The notes under the pieces are model-generated. The model made no database searches, was not told the origin of the DNA, and saw nothing but the letters and a program-made list of their open reading frames with translations. From Anthoceros angustus (lineage: Eukaryota; Streptophyta; Anthocerotopsida; Anthocerotales; Anthocerotaceae), in NCBI GenBank assembly GCA_010909165.1, contig VJWM01000151.1:372001-436000 (forward strand): a stretch of 64,000 nucleotides of DNA, read 5' to 3'. The position numbers were made by a program, and so were the translations under genes. Shown here one piece after another: positions 21,095-31,180 of this stretch (position 1 is the first letter of the stretch; every line of letters begins with the position of its first letter).

Positions 21095-22620
21095 ATGACT
21101 ACCCACTTGGACACCATACGTCAGGTCAGGGAGTCCCTCCCAATGGACCCTGCATTATGGGCGACATACCAGCAATTATTGACAGATGCTCAGACAAGTG
21201 TACCCACTAGCCTCATGCAAGAATACACCATCAAGGATGCGTGTTTGTACAGGAAGGGACGCCTGGTCATACCTCAGCAGCTGCCGGATGTGAGGAGAGC
21301 TATTCTCCACGATCTACACGACAGCCCCATCTCTGGACATCTCGGCATAGACAAGACATATGCACGGGTGAAAGAGCATTTCTATTGGGATGGCCTCCGA
21401 GCTGATACCATCGATTGGGTCCACTCCTGCACATCTTGCCTGCAAGCAAAAACCGAGAATCAGAAACAACCCGGCTTGTTATTACCCCTGCAGATACCAG
21501 CAGGCAGGGTCCAGTCCATTTCAATGGACTTTATCACGCATCTACCCCGAACTCAATCCGGCAAGGATAGTATATGGGTGGTCATGGACCGTTTGTCCAA
21601 GACATGTCACCTCATCCGACTCTGACCACGGTTTGACAAAGCGGCCCAATTGTTCATCGAGGGAGATTTTCGTCTACGGAACCCCGAGACGATATTGTGT
21701 CCAAGCGACAAGCAGTTCACTTGAGTTTTGGAGGACTTTCACCGAAATGTTGGGTATACAACAAAACCTCTCCTCTTCATGCCACCCTGAGTCAGATGGA
21801 CAAACGGAAAAACACAATCAGGTCCTAGAAGACATGTTACGACACTTCACTCACGAGAAGCAAGGACAGTGGGAACCGATGTTGCCATTATTGGAATATC
21901 GTACAATACCTCTCATCACTTTGCCGCGTTGCTCCTACAAACTTCTCTCGGTGAGTGTCCGCCTCCACCTGGTTTGTGGCCCTCCGCACAAAGACAATGG
22001 CAGGGTGCAGCTGAACTGGCGGAAGACATCTTCCACGAGATTCAACAAAGCGTGAAACTCGGCTGCCCAGATCGCTCTGACCGTCGGCTAACAAACATCG
22101 GCCGGGACGTCACCTGGCGATGGACAGCTAGTATGGCTCCGAATGAAACCACACCGATACCCATCACTAGTCCAACAGAAGAACAAGCTCTCCTACCGAT
22201 TCGCCGGCCCATTTCGTATCTCCCGACAAGTGAACCCGATGGCCTTCCAGCTTGAACTACCAGCACATTGGCGGATATGCTGCACTTTCCATGTCTCCAT
22301 GTTGAAGCCGGTGGTTGAGCATTCGCCTCACCTCAAGCCACCATCCGATTGGATGCAGGTACCTCATGACCCTGCACCCCACCTTTCTGACACCTCTCCT
22401 CAGGCCCCGGAGGCGGCTCCCAACCCAATAGCCAGTGAGGTGAGCTTTCGGCACACAGACGGCAGAATATTCTGACACTTGCGAGGAGCTCCGCACCCGT
22501 ACCATCACCGATTACCTGGTAGGATGGAGCGGCGAACCAGATGACCTCGCATCCTGGGAAACCGCCGAGTGGTGCCAACGCTTCCCTCACCTCCACGCAA
22601 CCCTCAATGGTCAGGAGGAC
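21095..22620 (+). pseudogene. gypsy integrase with chromodomain (frameshifted)
   Basis: 21095-21625 has the integrase zinc-binding region (HDLHDSPISGHLGIDKTY ... CTSCLQAK) and the start of the core (SMDFITHLPR, VVMDRLSK). The core continues in another frame around 21670-21870. The integrase C-terminus (FRISRQVNPMAFQLELP) lies near 22220, and a chromodomain (YLVGWSGEPDDLASWE) at about 22513-22560. The chromodomain assigns the element to the chromoviruses, which use it to target chromatin. Confidence 0.82.
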
Positions 22621-22643
22621 CAGACCATGCTTAGTGGGGAGAA

Positions 22644-23004
22644 TGTCACAACAGGTGACCAGCTTGGATCCAGACAGACTCGGGACACGAAGCCGCCACC
22701 GCTGCGAGGAACGGCTAGGTATTGAGCGGGTACCACTCAAACCTCGTTCGAGCAGTGCGTCAAGAACCAGCGGGACGGGATCGGTAATAGCAGCGTATAT
22801 GTATAATTAGGTAAATACGTAAATAGAAATTGAGCGGTGTAGAAGCGTAAAGAACCTCATAATAGTATGCGGTCAGATTACCACAAGGGTTCTTGGCCTG
22901 AACGCAGCCAATCCCTTATGTACCCACAAATCGTGAAAGAAGACAGCCATTCCTAGACTCAGCTTCCAACCTCCCGGAGCCGACCAAGCCCGTGGAGTGT
23001 TGCA
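22644..23004 (+). repeat. gypsy 3' LTR
   Basis: 361 bp, directly after the AGTGGGGAGAA purine tract (22633-22643). Same ends as the 5' LTR; followed by the target repeat CTATC. Confidence 0.93.
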
Positions 23005-23059
23005 CTATCCATTCATTTAAGGTCACCACCAATACTACTTTCCAGCATCCAAGGAATGT

Positions 23060-24163
23060 TTGTTTGAAGTTTCTTGTTTGCATTGCATGAATATAATTTC
23101 AAGAATATACCTCCCTGCCCAACTTCATCTATATGTTAGGGAAGTGTCGGTTTTCCGAGATGATCAGGCCACGGGCGCTAGGGGAGTTGTTGGCAGAACT
23201 CATCAGCCGGCATGGACACTCCAAGGTAATGACTGTGGCATCGAGGCTTTGTGCGAGCCGGCGAGGCGAGCGTGCCACATCGGAGGACCTTTAGGAACGG
23301 ATAAATTGTCACTAGAGAAGCGGATCCAGGAGTTGGTGGCTACGAAACTGGTGTTTCTGCAGTGCTGGACAAAGCACCCCCCCGAGTTACGATTGCAGCT
23401 CATAGACACGGTTGCTGAAGAGTACGCTTCCGTGAAGAACCGAGAGGTCATCAGGACCAAGTTCTCCAACTGTACGCGAGCACGGTGTTACAATCACCTC
23501 AACCGAGTGAAGAAAGGAGCAAGAATTCTGCGCACCACGGGGAAAAGAGAGCCGGTCAGGAAATTGAGGCCGGAGTCCATTACACCTGACATCTGGTGGA
23601 CAGCGGTCGAATGGGGAGTGGAGCAGTACGAGCGTGGAAATGGAGCATGGCCCCATTGCCCTCAGATGGCCGCAGTCGAGGCAAGGATGGAAAAACACGG
23701 CACTGCCGGCACAAACCCATTTGGACGCGGTGGGGGGGCGGATTTCTGTCTTCGGTTCGAGGGGATGTATGGAGAGCCCCCAAGTGTGGCAGAAATGATA
23801 TGGGGAGCAAAGCATGGGGTTGAAAAAATGGAGGCTTACTGGACTGCGCTTGGTGGACGACGAGGTTTGAAAGAAAAAGCCGAACAAGAATGGGACTTTA
23901 GGTTTTTGCCACGTACTTGCAATCTACAATCTCAAATAACGTGTATCAAAACAATTATTCAAAGGTTGCGGGTGACATGTCTGCAGAGAAATATCAAAAA
24001 GGCTAATTATAGTGCGGATTTTTTCAAGTGCAAAAAAGGGTCCGGCCACGTCCGTGTCCAAAAAGGGGTTTCAGGAGAAACCCCTTTCTACACAGACGCT
24101 GTTTGGTATCCGAGTGGGATATCAAAGGCCATATCCAAGTTGGATCTCATGTTGCATAATTAA
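23060..24163 (+). CDS. Transposase_24-like (plant En/Spm-associated) ORF
   Basis: 367-residue open frame starting 56 bp after the gypsy element. The central part (~residues 120-280) is basic and aromatic, with a spaced pattern NPFGRGGGADFCLRF ... GEPPSVAEMIWGAKHG ... MEAYW that resembles the plant Ptta/En/Spm Transposase_24 family (conserved N/R block, then G-x-P-S, then E, H and W). This is a weak, by-eye match. The start codon is unproven. No CACTA termini were found around it, so it may be a fragment of a larger element or an exapted gene. The last ~75 residues look unrelated and may be read-through. Confidence 0.4.
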   Translation: MFEVSCLHCMNIISRIYLPAQLHLYVREVSVFRDDQATGARGVVGRTHQPAWTLQGNDCGIEALCEPARRACHIGGPLGTDKLSLEKRIQELVATKLVFLQCWTKHPPELRLQLIDTVAEEYASVKNREVIRTKFSNCTRARCYNHLNRVKKGARILRTTGKREPVRKLRPESITPDIWWTAVEWGVEQYERGNGAWPHCPQMAAVEARMEKHGTAGTNPFGRGGGADFCLRFEGMYGEPPSVAEMIWGAKHGVEKMEAYWTALGGRRGLKEKAEQEWDFRFLPRTCNLQSQITCIKTIIQRLRVTCLQRNIKKANYSADFFKCKKGSGHVRVQKGVSGETPFYTDAVWYPSGISKAISKLDLMLHN

Positions 24164-24194
24164 AACTGGTCCTTCAGGGTGGAAGCCGGTATTC

Positions 24195-24330
24195 AAGATA
24201 GGAACCGAGAGTTGGTTACCTCTATCTCAAGATAGGAACTGAGAGTTGGTTACCTCTATCTCAAGATAGGAACTGAGAGTTGGTTACCTCTATCTCGAGA
24301 TAGGAACTGAGAGTTGGTTACCTCCATAAC
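24195..24330. repeat. 34-bp tandem repeat, four units
   Basis: Units start at 24195, 24229, 24263 and 24297: AAGATAGGAACYGAGAGTTG followed by GTTACCTCTATCTC. Nearly perfect. Lies just 3' of the Transposase_24-like ORF. Confidence 0.9.
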
Positions 24331-25411
24331 CACCATGACTTGTTAAAATCGATCGTTCAAGCGTTTCGAACTACTAAAATTTGTATTTACTGTGTTTGAG
24401 TAGAAACGGCAAAAACGTAAAATCGCATTCTTATGCTTCACAGAAAGTGATGCTGCATAGGCCCCGCACGCCCCCCTGCCTGGTGCCCCTCGCACCAGCT
24501 TCTTCTTTTTCTACCGCGATGAGGTTTCACTTGGGTCTAGTCCAACCACTAGCGTGTTCTCTTCTAACCTGCTGCTGTGGGGCCTCCATCGAAGACCATG
24601 GGGCCCACTTAGCACTTGTCCAATGGGTGGACAACGTATTGCTACACACGACGCCGTTCGAGACGTCATGTTCTCAATGGCCAAGGAGAGCGGTTTCTTT
24701 CCTTTCAAGGAGCGGCAATATACTCTGCTCAATGACGTCTTTATCAGAGCTGACCTTTTCTTGACGCGGGGGGACGAGGTCTCGGTTTGTTACTGACCCA
24801 ACCAGAGATTCTGTCAGTGATCATGTCATCATCAACCCTCCAAGTTGGGTAGCGGAAGGGAGTGCAACTAAGAAAATTTACAAGTGCAGGCCCATGCAGC
24901 AAGGTCACATTTTTATCCCTTACTATTGAAATCCATTGGGTAAGGTTTTTTCTCATTTCATCAAGGAGTGCACATGGGCCTACTACAATGACAGGGACGG
25001 GATTGGCCTCCTATTTCCAGTTTCGTGGCATATTTCAGGTAACTTTCTATCGTCCTACAAAGGGCGTTGGCCAGCGCCATCTCTAGGACAATGACGAGTG
25101 TTGGAGAGGCGACATCGGCGGCACCCGTGGTAAATAGGCCCTTCCCTATGTGGGACGACGACATCTTGGGGCGGTTGGGGATATAGGGTAGATTATTGCG
25201 GGGCACGCCCCTTGGCCTGGTGCCCCGTCGTGGGTTGTCCCCTTCTTTCTATAAAATCTCCACATACCCTTTATGGTGATTGCAATTTCTCTTTCTTGAG
25301 GTTCCTCACCTGTAACGTCCTACTCCCTACTAACAAGTAACTGATGGATACCTTTATCTGCTTGCAGATAGAGGTATCTGTCAAGGGCTACTTACATTGA
25401 ATATTGGAACA
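24331..25411. other. intergenic, unassigned
   Basis: No recognisable coding region. A short GC-rich motif (GCACGCCCC...GGCCTGGTGCCCC) appears near 24466 and again near 25204, suggesting that this block is itself a decayed repeat. Confidence 0.4.
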
Positions 25412-25459
25412 CCTCCGTCCGTCGCGTAGTCCACGGAATGATCTTTTAAGAGGAAATGG

Positions 25460-25510
25460 AGCTCCGTCCATTAAAAGTAGGGAGCAACCCTACTTTTAAC
25501 GGACGGAGCT
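25460..25510. repeat. 23-bp inverted repeat (foldback) near left end
   Basis: Arms 25460-25482 (AGCTCCGTCC...GTAGGG) and 25488-25510 pair with one mismatch across a 5-nt AGCAA loop. It shares CTCCGTCC with the terminal repeat. Confidence 0.9.
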
Positions 25511-25695
25511 TTGTATATGTCAGAGCGGCCTTCCCGTAACAGCTGACATATGTATTTTTTTAAGCACCCGAGATATATCTCGGGTGCATGTGACCACCGG
25601 CTCATCTTCTTCCTTCGTTGTTTGTGGGGGACGGTTCCTTCGCTCTTTGCTGTTTGCGCTGGACAGTGTTCGTGAAGTTGCCCAATCTGTTCCCC

Positions 25696-26058
25696 ATGGA
25701 TCCGCTGTCCCAATACAACATGTTGGCAACACAACTAGCACTTGTCCCAAGCGCATCTGGGCTACAAGTTTCAGCGATTCCTAGGCTTCGAAACCAGAAT
25801 GTGGCTGCATGGACAGGAGATAGCACTCATGCTCTCATCTCGGCGTACGAGAAGGTGTATGTCAACCATCTTCACAAAGGGAACCTTGCCTCCCACCACT
25901 GGGATGCTATTGCACTCAGGATTTCGTCCTCTTGCATGGGATTTGTGCCAACAGGTCTACAATGTCGCAACAAAATGGACTCCCTCAAGAAGCAATATAA
26001 GCAAGAGACAAAAAAGCTTGGCACGGGAGTGCATTCTTCTGAGTGGGCTTCTGAGTGA
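25696..26058 (+). CDS. MYB/SANT-like (trihelix-type) protein of Harbinger element
   Basis: 120 residues from ATG 25696 (MDPLSQYN); the frame opens earlier at 25618, but this start fits the family better. Residues ~38-110 form a trihelix/MSANTD domain: W-T-x7-LISAYE, then WDAIA, then T-x2-QCRNKMDSLKKQYKQE. In PIF/Harbinger elements this partner protein helps nuclear import of the transposase and binding to the terminal repeats. It converges on the transposase gene, 142 bp away. The frame is intact, although its partner is broken. Confidence 0.65.
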   Translation: MDPLSQYNMLATQLALVPSASGLQVSAIPRLRNQNVAAWTGDSTHALISAYEKVYVNHLHKGNLASHHWDAIALRISSSCMGFVPTGLQCRNKMDSLKKQYKQETKKLGTGVHSSEWASE

Positions 26059-26200
26059 ATCAGCTTGTTTACCTCTACAAGCTTGTATTCTCACTTTTCG
26101 ATTTTAATAAGAGACTTCTTTCAAAAACAACAAACGCACTTGCTGACTTATTCAATTATTTGTGCAACAAAGTACATCACTCAAGCACATAAATGCAACA

Positions 26201-27257
26201 CTATTGTTCTTGTCTTTGTCTACGCCAATGTTTGACCAAGGCATTGTGTTGAACCAGTGCAATACTCTTCATAGCCTCTTCCTCCGCACTTGTCAAGATA
26301 ACAGGAACATCATGTGGTAGAGGATACTCGTCCACCCCTGGTTCCGAAGGTTCTAACTCACCAGCCACAATGCAAACGTTGTGCAAAACACAACAAGCAG
26401 CCACTGTCTTCGCAGCATATTTCACGTGGACGTTGAGGTTCTTCAATATTCTCCACCTGTTCTTTAATAAGGAGAAAGCATTCTCAATGACAACTCGTCT
26501 AGAAGAAAAGGAAGAGTTGAATGCTCTTTGCTCTGCATTCATAGGCATTTTGAAGCCTTTCATAAGAAAAGGTCTCAGAGGATACGTGAGTCACCAATGA
26601 TGTAAGGAGGTACTAGAACTCCCTCCACTTCAATGATTGGCCCTGCAAATATCCGTCTAGTGATAAGGCGCCATAAGCTACTATTCCGGAGAATACTAGC
26701 GTCATTTGAACCTCCCGGACTATTAGCACATATATCAATGAACATCTTCTGGTTGTCACATACGGCTTGCACAACCATGCAATGCATATTGTATCGCTTT
26801 GCGGTGATAAGTCTTTGGAGTGTCTTGCTCAATTTGGTTTGGTGGCAAACTTGATAAGGGATCCATCTATAGCACCAACAATATTAGCCAATAGGGTTCG
26901 CTGCTCAAATGCTGTTGATATGTCAACCTGGCAACGAACTGATGGAATGGTGATAAATGAAGAATATAGCTTGGCAGGGTCACTTAAGATGGAAACAATG
27001 AGCTTAGTATACTCAACAACTGTGGCATCACCAACACCATATTTCGAAGCAATGGTGAGGGAAGGTAGACCCCTGCCAAGCCTATGCAACACCAGAGCAA
27101 TAGCTTTATCACATGGTATAGACGTTCTTGGTGAGGTTCGTACCAGGAAAGGATGCAGTTGTTGAACGAGAACCATGAAAGTTGGATATGACATTCGGTA
27201 TTCTCTACGCCAATGCTCATCTCGTCTCTCAGGACCTTCCAAGCGCCAAGCTTGCAT
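26201..27257 (-). pseudogene. HARBI1-like DDE transposase, two frameshifts
   Basis: Three adjoining minus-strand open stretches (27257-26829, 26832-26575, 26563-26201) read as one Harbinger nuclease: an N-terminal helix-turn-helix-like part (TIASKYGVGDATVVEYTKLI), first Asp in GAIDGSLIK, second Asp in IIGDS, and Glu in RRVVIENAFSLLKNRWRIL. HARBI1-type transposases cut the 3-bp TWA target. Single-base frame changes near 26830 and 26577 break the protein, so this copy should be inactive. It stays conserved between the breaks. Confidence 0.85.
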
Positions 27258-27473
27258 GTATAGCTCTTCCTATAACCCTGTAGAAGATGGAGCTTTCTAC
27301 CAAATACGACTTTCAGGACCTTCCAAGCGCCAAGCTTGCACGTGTAGCTCTTCCTATAACCCTGTAGAAGATGGAGCTTTCCACCAACACGACTTCAGGA
27401 AAGCGCCAAGCTTGCACGTGTAGCTCTTCCTATAACCCTGTAGAAGATGGAGCTTTCCACCAAATACGACTTT
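27229..27473. repeat. 82-84-bp tandem repeat, three units
   Basis: Units start near 27229, 27313 and 27395, each containing GCGCCAAGCTTGCAYGTRTAG and TAACCCTGTAGAAGATGGAG. The array overlaps the first codons of the transposase ORF and its upstream side. Confidence 0.87.
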
Positions 27474-28083
27474 TTTGCGTGTGCAAAGTCTCCACAAGAG
27501 CACCATCTGAAGCTGCCAAAAGTAGTATGAACAATACATGCATCACACTGTCATCGGTTCCCATATAGTGTACATCCTCCAAGTATAAAGAATGTGAATA
27601 TGACTTTTGGAACATAACTTGAAGCATGAAGTACAACATAGGATCCATAACTAAAAATTAGAACACAGGATCGATAACTGAAAATAATATAATCAATATA
27701 ATCATATATAAAAAAAAGAAGAACTCAGACACAAGACTCTCAAGTGCAGACGAGAAGAAGGAAAGTCCCAGCGTGAGAAGAAGGGAAGTCGCAGCGTGCG
27801 AAGAATGGACTCGTTATATGTAGGAAAAGTATTTAGGGTCCCAGCGCTGGACACTCCTAGCGAGGTCTGCATGAAAAACGAGACGGGGTTCAAGAGTGGA
27901 GGAAGAGAAGAGCAAACCGGGCTACTTCGAGCTTGCCCGGGATGGAATAACGGGTCCTTCCTAAGTGAAACCCTAAATACCATTCCTACATATAACGAAT
28001 CTCCCATTTTTAGCGGGCCCCGCGCACGGTGCGCTACAGCTCCGTCCGGTGCCCGCTATACGCGGGCTGCGGACGGACGGAGG

Positions 28084-28831
28084 CCTCACGCAATGTGAGT
28101 AGGGCCTCAGTTACTAGTTAGTCTGGACTCGACTGTTCTACTTGAAGCGCTCAGTGTCCCATTGCCAGCTGTTGAACTATCTGCCGATCGGTGCTTCACA
28201 CTGAGCCTCCTGTCACTCAAACATCCATTGTCCGACTTGGAGGTAGAAACATAGACGGCGAATCATGATTCGTGTAAACTTTTGTAAAGTGTGATCAAAT
28301 CGGCGAGCTATCCACAGGAAGTCAATTACGGAATTCACTGCATCCAGTGCTCAAAAGCTTATCAGTGCCAAAGTAGAGATTCTTGAAGTTAAAAACGCAA
28401 GGGCAGTCGCTACCAAAGGTACTCAAGAATTGCACCGTCCCTACAACGATCTTGCATGTATCACATATAACAGAAAGCAGTCCAAGTTAAATCCAAGGAG
28501 CAAATCACTGAATGCAGGTCTTTCTGCCTGCTGGAAGTTCTTCGAATACTAGAGCGCTATTATTGACAACAGTTGAAGCAATCAGAACATGAGCGGATCA
28601 CGTCTTCCGGAAACAGACATCCCTCTAGTCCTCACGTTGAACTCCTCGCACTGAAGCGTAGCGGAAATCGAACCTATTCTGCTCAGAGTTTTGCGTGACC
28701 TGAAACTTGGAGCACAGAGCGAGCAAGCAAAAAACCGGATAAACGTGAGGCAATCGAGCACAGATTTGTTCCCCCTCCAGCAAGAGCCACGCACTTAAGC
28801 CATTCTAAGCTCATACCGAGCGATCCGGGGA
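28084..28831. other. intergenic, 3' flank of small membrane protein gene
   Basis: No gene seen between the Harbinger right end and the next stop codon. The right part is the probable 3' UTR of the minus-strand gene. Confidence 0.5.
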
Positions 28832-29221
28832 TCACTGCAAAAAATTCAAGACTGGAGTCCTAGGACATTGAAGAGAGAACAGGAACAACACCGTTATTGG
28901 AGCTGCAATCTCGTCGAGGAAGGTCTGATATTCTTCGCTCATCTTCTGGAGGTTGTAGATCGCTTCGATTGGAAATTCTTCTTTCTTCATCTTCATGTTG
29001 TTCTCCAGAGTGCTGTGGATATCCATCACGCGGTCTGCCAACTGCGCTAGAATTCCGTACTCAGACACGATGAGGAACATTCTCTTCTCTCGCTCACGCA
29101 TTCTCCACAGAGTGCGCAGATAAACGGCAGAAGAAGTAACACCAATGGCGGCTAATACCGTCCAAAGCAGCGCTCCAGGTTCCCGCTTATCATAGAGGAT
29201 CAGGTTCCAGAACACGTCCAT
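28832..29221 (-). CDS. small membrane protein, unknown function (copy A)
   Basis: 129 residues, intact. I do not recognise the family. A hydrophobic segment at ~17-36 (LLWTVLAAIGVTSSAVYL) is followed by a very basic patch (RTLWRMREREKRM), then an amphipathic, probably helical or coiled-coil stretch (QLADRVMDIHSTLENNMKMK ... NLQKMSEEY) and a second short hydrophobic run near the C-terminus (ITVLFLFSL). The layout resembles the protein at 34043-34534, and the two genes flank the BTL1-like carrier in the same orientation. The positive patch after the membrane segment suggests that the bulk faces the cytosol or matrix. Start is the first ATG of the frame. Confidence 0.5.
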   Translation of the reverse strand: MDVFWNLILYDKREPGALLWTVLAAIGVTSSAVYLRTLWRMREREKRMFLIVSEYGILAQLADRVMDIHSTLENNMKMKKEEFPIEAIYNLQKMSEEYQTFLDEIAAPITVLFLFSLQCPRTPVLNFLQ

Positions 29222-29641
29222 CTTCTCGTGGCTCTCGAAGAACTTCTTTCAAGAAGAGCGTTACAATTTCGGCCTCGTGAAGGACCTCTAAGACGGATGT
29301 GCGTTTGCCGGGCGCTGTGGGACGCGTGTGCGATCGTGGACTGAAATTCACTATGTGATGAACGCTTGTGCAAATTATAGGCCCTATAGGTATAGGAAGA
29401 GTCTGGAAGGTCTTTCTTTTTCCTATTAAGTATCTAAATTGCTGGGCAGAAAAAGTCGAGCGGCCTCAATTGGACGACAAAGAACCATGCTTGCTTGCTA
29501 GTCGACGAATCCCCCAACAAAAAGGGCTCAGACTTTGGGCACAAGCCCGGAAACGAGGTGCTGAAAGGACACTGGATTTTTTAGGGCTATCTATCTTTGG
29601 AAATTTCGCGTGGTATATCCATTTTGAGAGTGGCATTTTTA

Positions 29642-31180
29642 TTAGTCTCGACGGACATGTAACGCGTCTTTGCAGGCTTCGTAAATCATCCACGATAGTC
29701 CAGAAGAGGGCATCACTTTCAAACAGCTAACTCCTACACCTCTGTACCAGCCCTTCAACCCTTCTTTTCGAAATACATGTACCAGAACTTTTACCATGTT
29801 AGGTGGTATCCTTCCAGTTGGGAATCTCCCCACAATCAGCCGTTTCCTGGCGACTTCCAAAGGAAACGTAGCAACGCTGGAGCCAAGGCCTGTACGTGAG
29901 CAGGCACCACTGTCAAGGACAACAGTCCAAACTTCAAGGGAAACAGCCCGGCAAAGGGTGAGATAGTGAGTATACCCGCTAAAGCTCCAATAACGAGAGT
30001 TTCCCAGGGTGCCAAATGTTTCTTCTCTGCTCGGCTCCTGTATCCTAATGTGAGGCTATCGTACAGAGCATAGTATGATGCACAATAAGGGACCAGACCA
30101 ACCATGGTTGGAGTAAGCCCCCTGTACATGGCCCGCACTCCTTCCTCACGAATTATCTTCCCAAGAGCGTGCCAAATGCTCTGGTAGGCACCTGTATGTA
30201 CGGTAAAACGGTCCTGCAGTCGAGGTGAGAAACTCGCTATAAAGCAGTGCAGGGCAAATCACACAAGTGAAGTGAAGGTTTTGTTGGGCAGGTTATGAAT
30301 CAAGAACTAACCTTGAGCACTTCGAGGGGGTAGCAGGAAAGGGTGCTGACAACCCCGGCCACAGCACCGGCCACTACTGGGGCAGATATCCAGGAAACTG
30401 GAACTTCCACACTCTGGCCAAGCAAGCGCATCTGCGGTGGCCCTGTTCGACTCCACTGGTCTTGGGAGCTCTGGAGATGACGCTTCACTGCCTCGTACGT
30501 GGAGAGCTCGACGGCTTGGCCGGGAGCAGTCCTAAATGCGTTAATCCCGTTCCCGGCAAATAAGCCCCGCCAGCCCTGCTCTCGTAGTATCTCCTTAAGG
30601 CTACCACCGATGCTCTTTGGTCCGACACCGACAATTAGCCGTGTCCTGCAAATTTGTCCATTGAATAAGCGTCCCACACATCTGCTTGCAAGATTTTTTA
30701 CTTCTTGTCACAAGCTACGCAAGACGATCAATCTCCCTTCATCGAAGCAAAATTTTAGCATGACAGGTCAGGTCTTCCCTCTCCGCTTCCACCCCACCTC
30801 TTTCTGTCGTTTCTGGCACAAAAAGAAATAGAAAGCAGCCACACGTCGTTACCTCACAGTTTCCAGGGGAGCAACAAACGTCTTGGACAAAGCTCCTGAA
30901 AGCGCTCCACTTGCAAACTCTCGGAATGCTCGGTTCTCTGCTCCAACCTACATAGCATGACAAAATTAGAAGAAGAAAGCCTCGCTCCTGCAGCATATTT
31001 CAGATTGCAACAGCGCAACATTCTCGTGACTGAGCGGCAAGCAGTGGAGGCCCTTACTGTCATCACCGACCAGAGCTCATTTGGAAATGGCAGAAACTCA
31101 ACACTCTGCTCGCTCTCCGTCTTTTTTGCCACCATAACTCTACGACTGGAACACCTCAAGTGCACAATCGCACAGAACAA
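29642..31180 (-). CDS. BTL1: BTL1-like mitochondrial carrier (probable adenine nucleotide transporter)
   Basis: Five coding exons: 31180-31058 (predicted), 30947-30853, 30645-30312, 30213-29976 and 29889-29642, with GT-AG introns and matching phases; 345 residues in total. It has three mitochondrial carrier repeats with signature motifs PLETVR, PLEVLK and PLEVAR, each followed by R or KR. Sequence style (ASGALSGALSKTFVAPLETV, GWRGLFAGNGIN, GLTPTMVGLVPYC, SCLKVMPSSGLSW) and length fit the plant BTL1 branch of Brittle-1-like carriers, inner-membrane proteins proposed to move adenine nucleotides. Exon 1 is the least certain: its donor CA|GTAAGG has the right phase, but the 41 residues carry no conserved motif. 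The rest is well supported. Confidence 0.9.

Larger units (their letters stand above)
15437..23004 (+). mobile_element. Ty3/gypsy chromovirus, near full length but decayed
   Basis: A 7,568-bp LTR retrotransposon. LTRs start TGTCACAACAGG and end GTGTTGCA. The 5-bp target duplication CTATC lies at 15432-15436 and 23005-23009. A primer-binding site TGGTATCAGAGC (initiator Met tRNA type) sits 2 bp after the 5' LTR, and a purine tract AGTGGGGAGAA precedes the 3' LTR. Domain order gag, protease, RT, RNase H, integrase, chromodomain is that of a Ty3/gypsy chromovirus. The leader and gag start are tandemly duplicated, and pol carries many small frameshifts, so the copy cannot be autonomous. Confidence 0.95.
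25412..28083. mobile_element. candidate PIF/Harbinger element, two genes, decayed
   Basis: Bounded by imperfect 12-bp terminal inverted repeats CCTCCGTCCGTC (25412-25423) and its complement at 28072-28083, 2,672 bp apart. Inside are a MYB/SANT-like gene (plus) and a HARBI1-like DDE transposase (minus), the standard two-gene PIF/Harbinger set. Both termini also carry an internal GCTCCGTCC inverted repeat. I could not see a clear 3-bp TWA target duplication, so exact ends are provisional. Confidence 0.65.

Noticed and set aside
24195-24330. CRISPR-like regular repeat array
   Set aside because: Units are contiguous with no spacers, in a plant nuclear context; it is a simple minisatellite.
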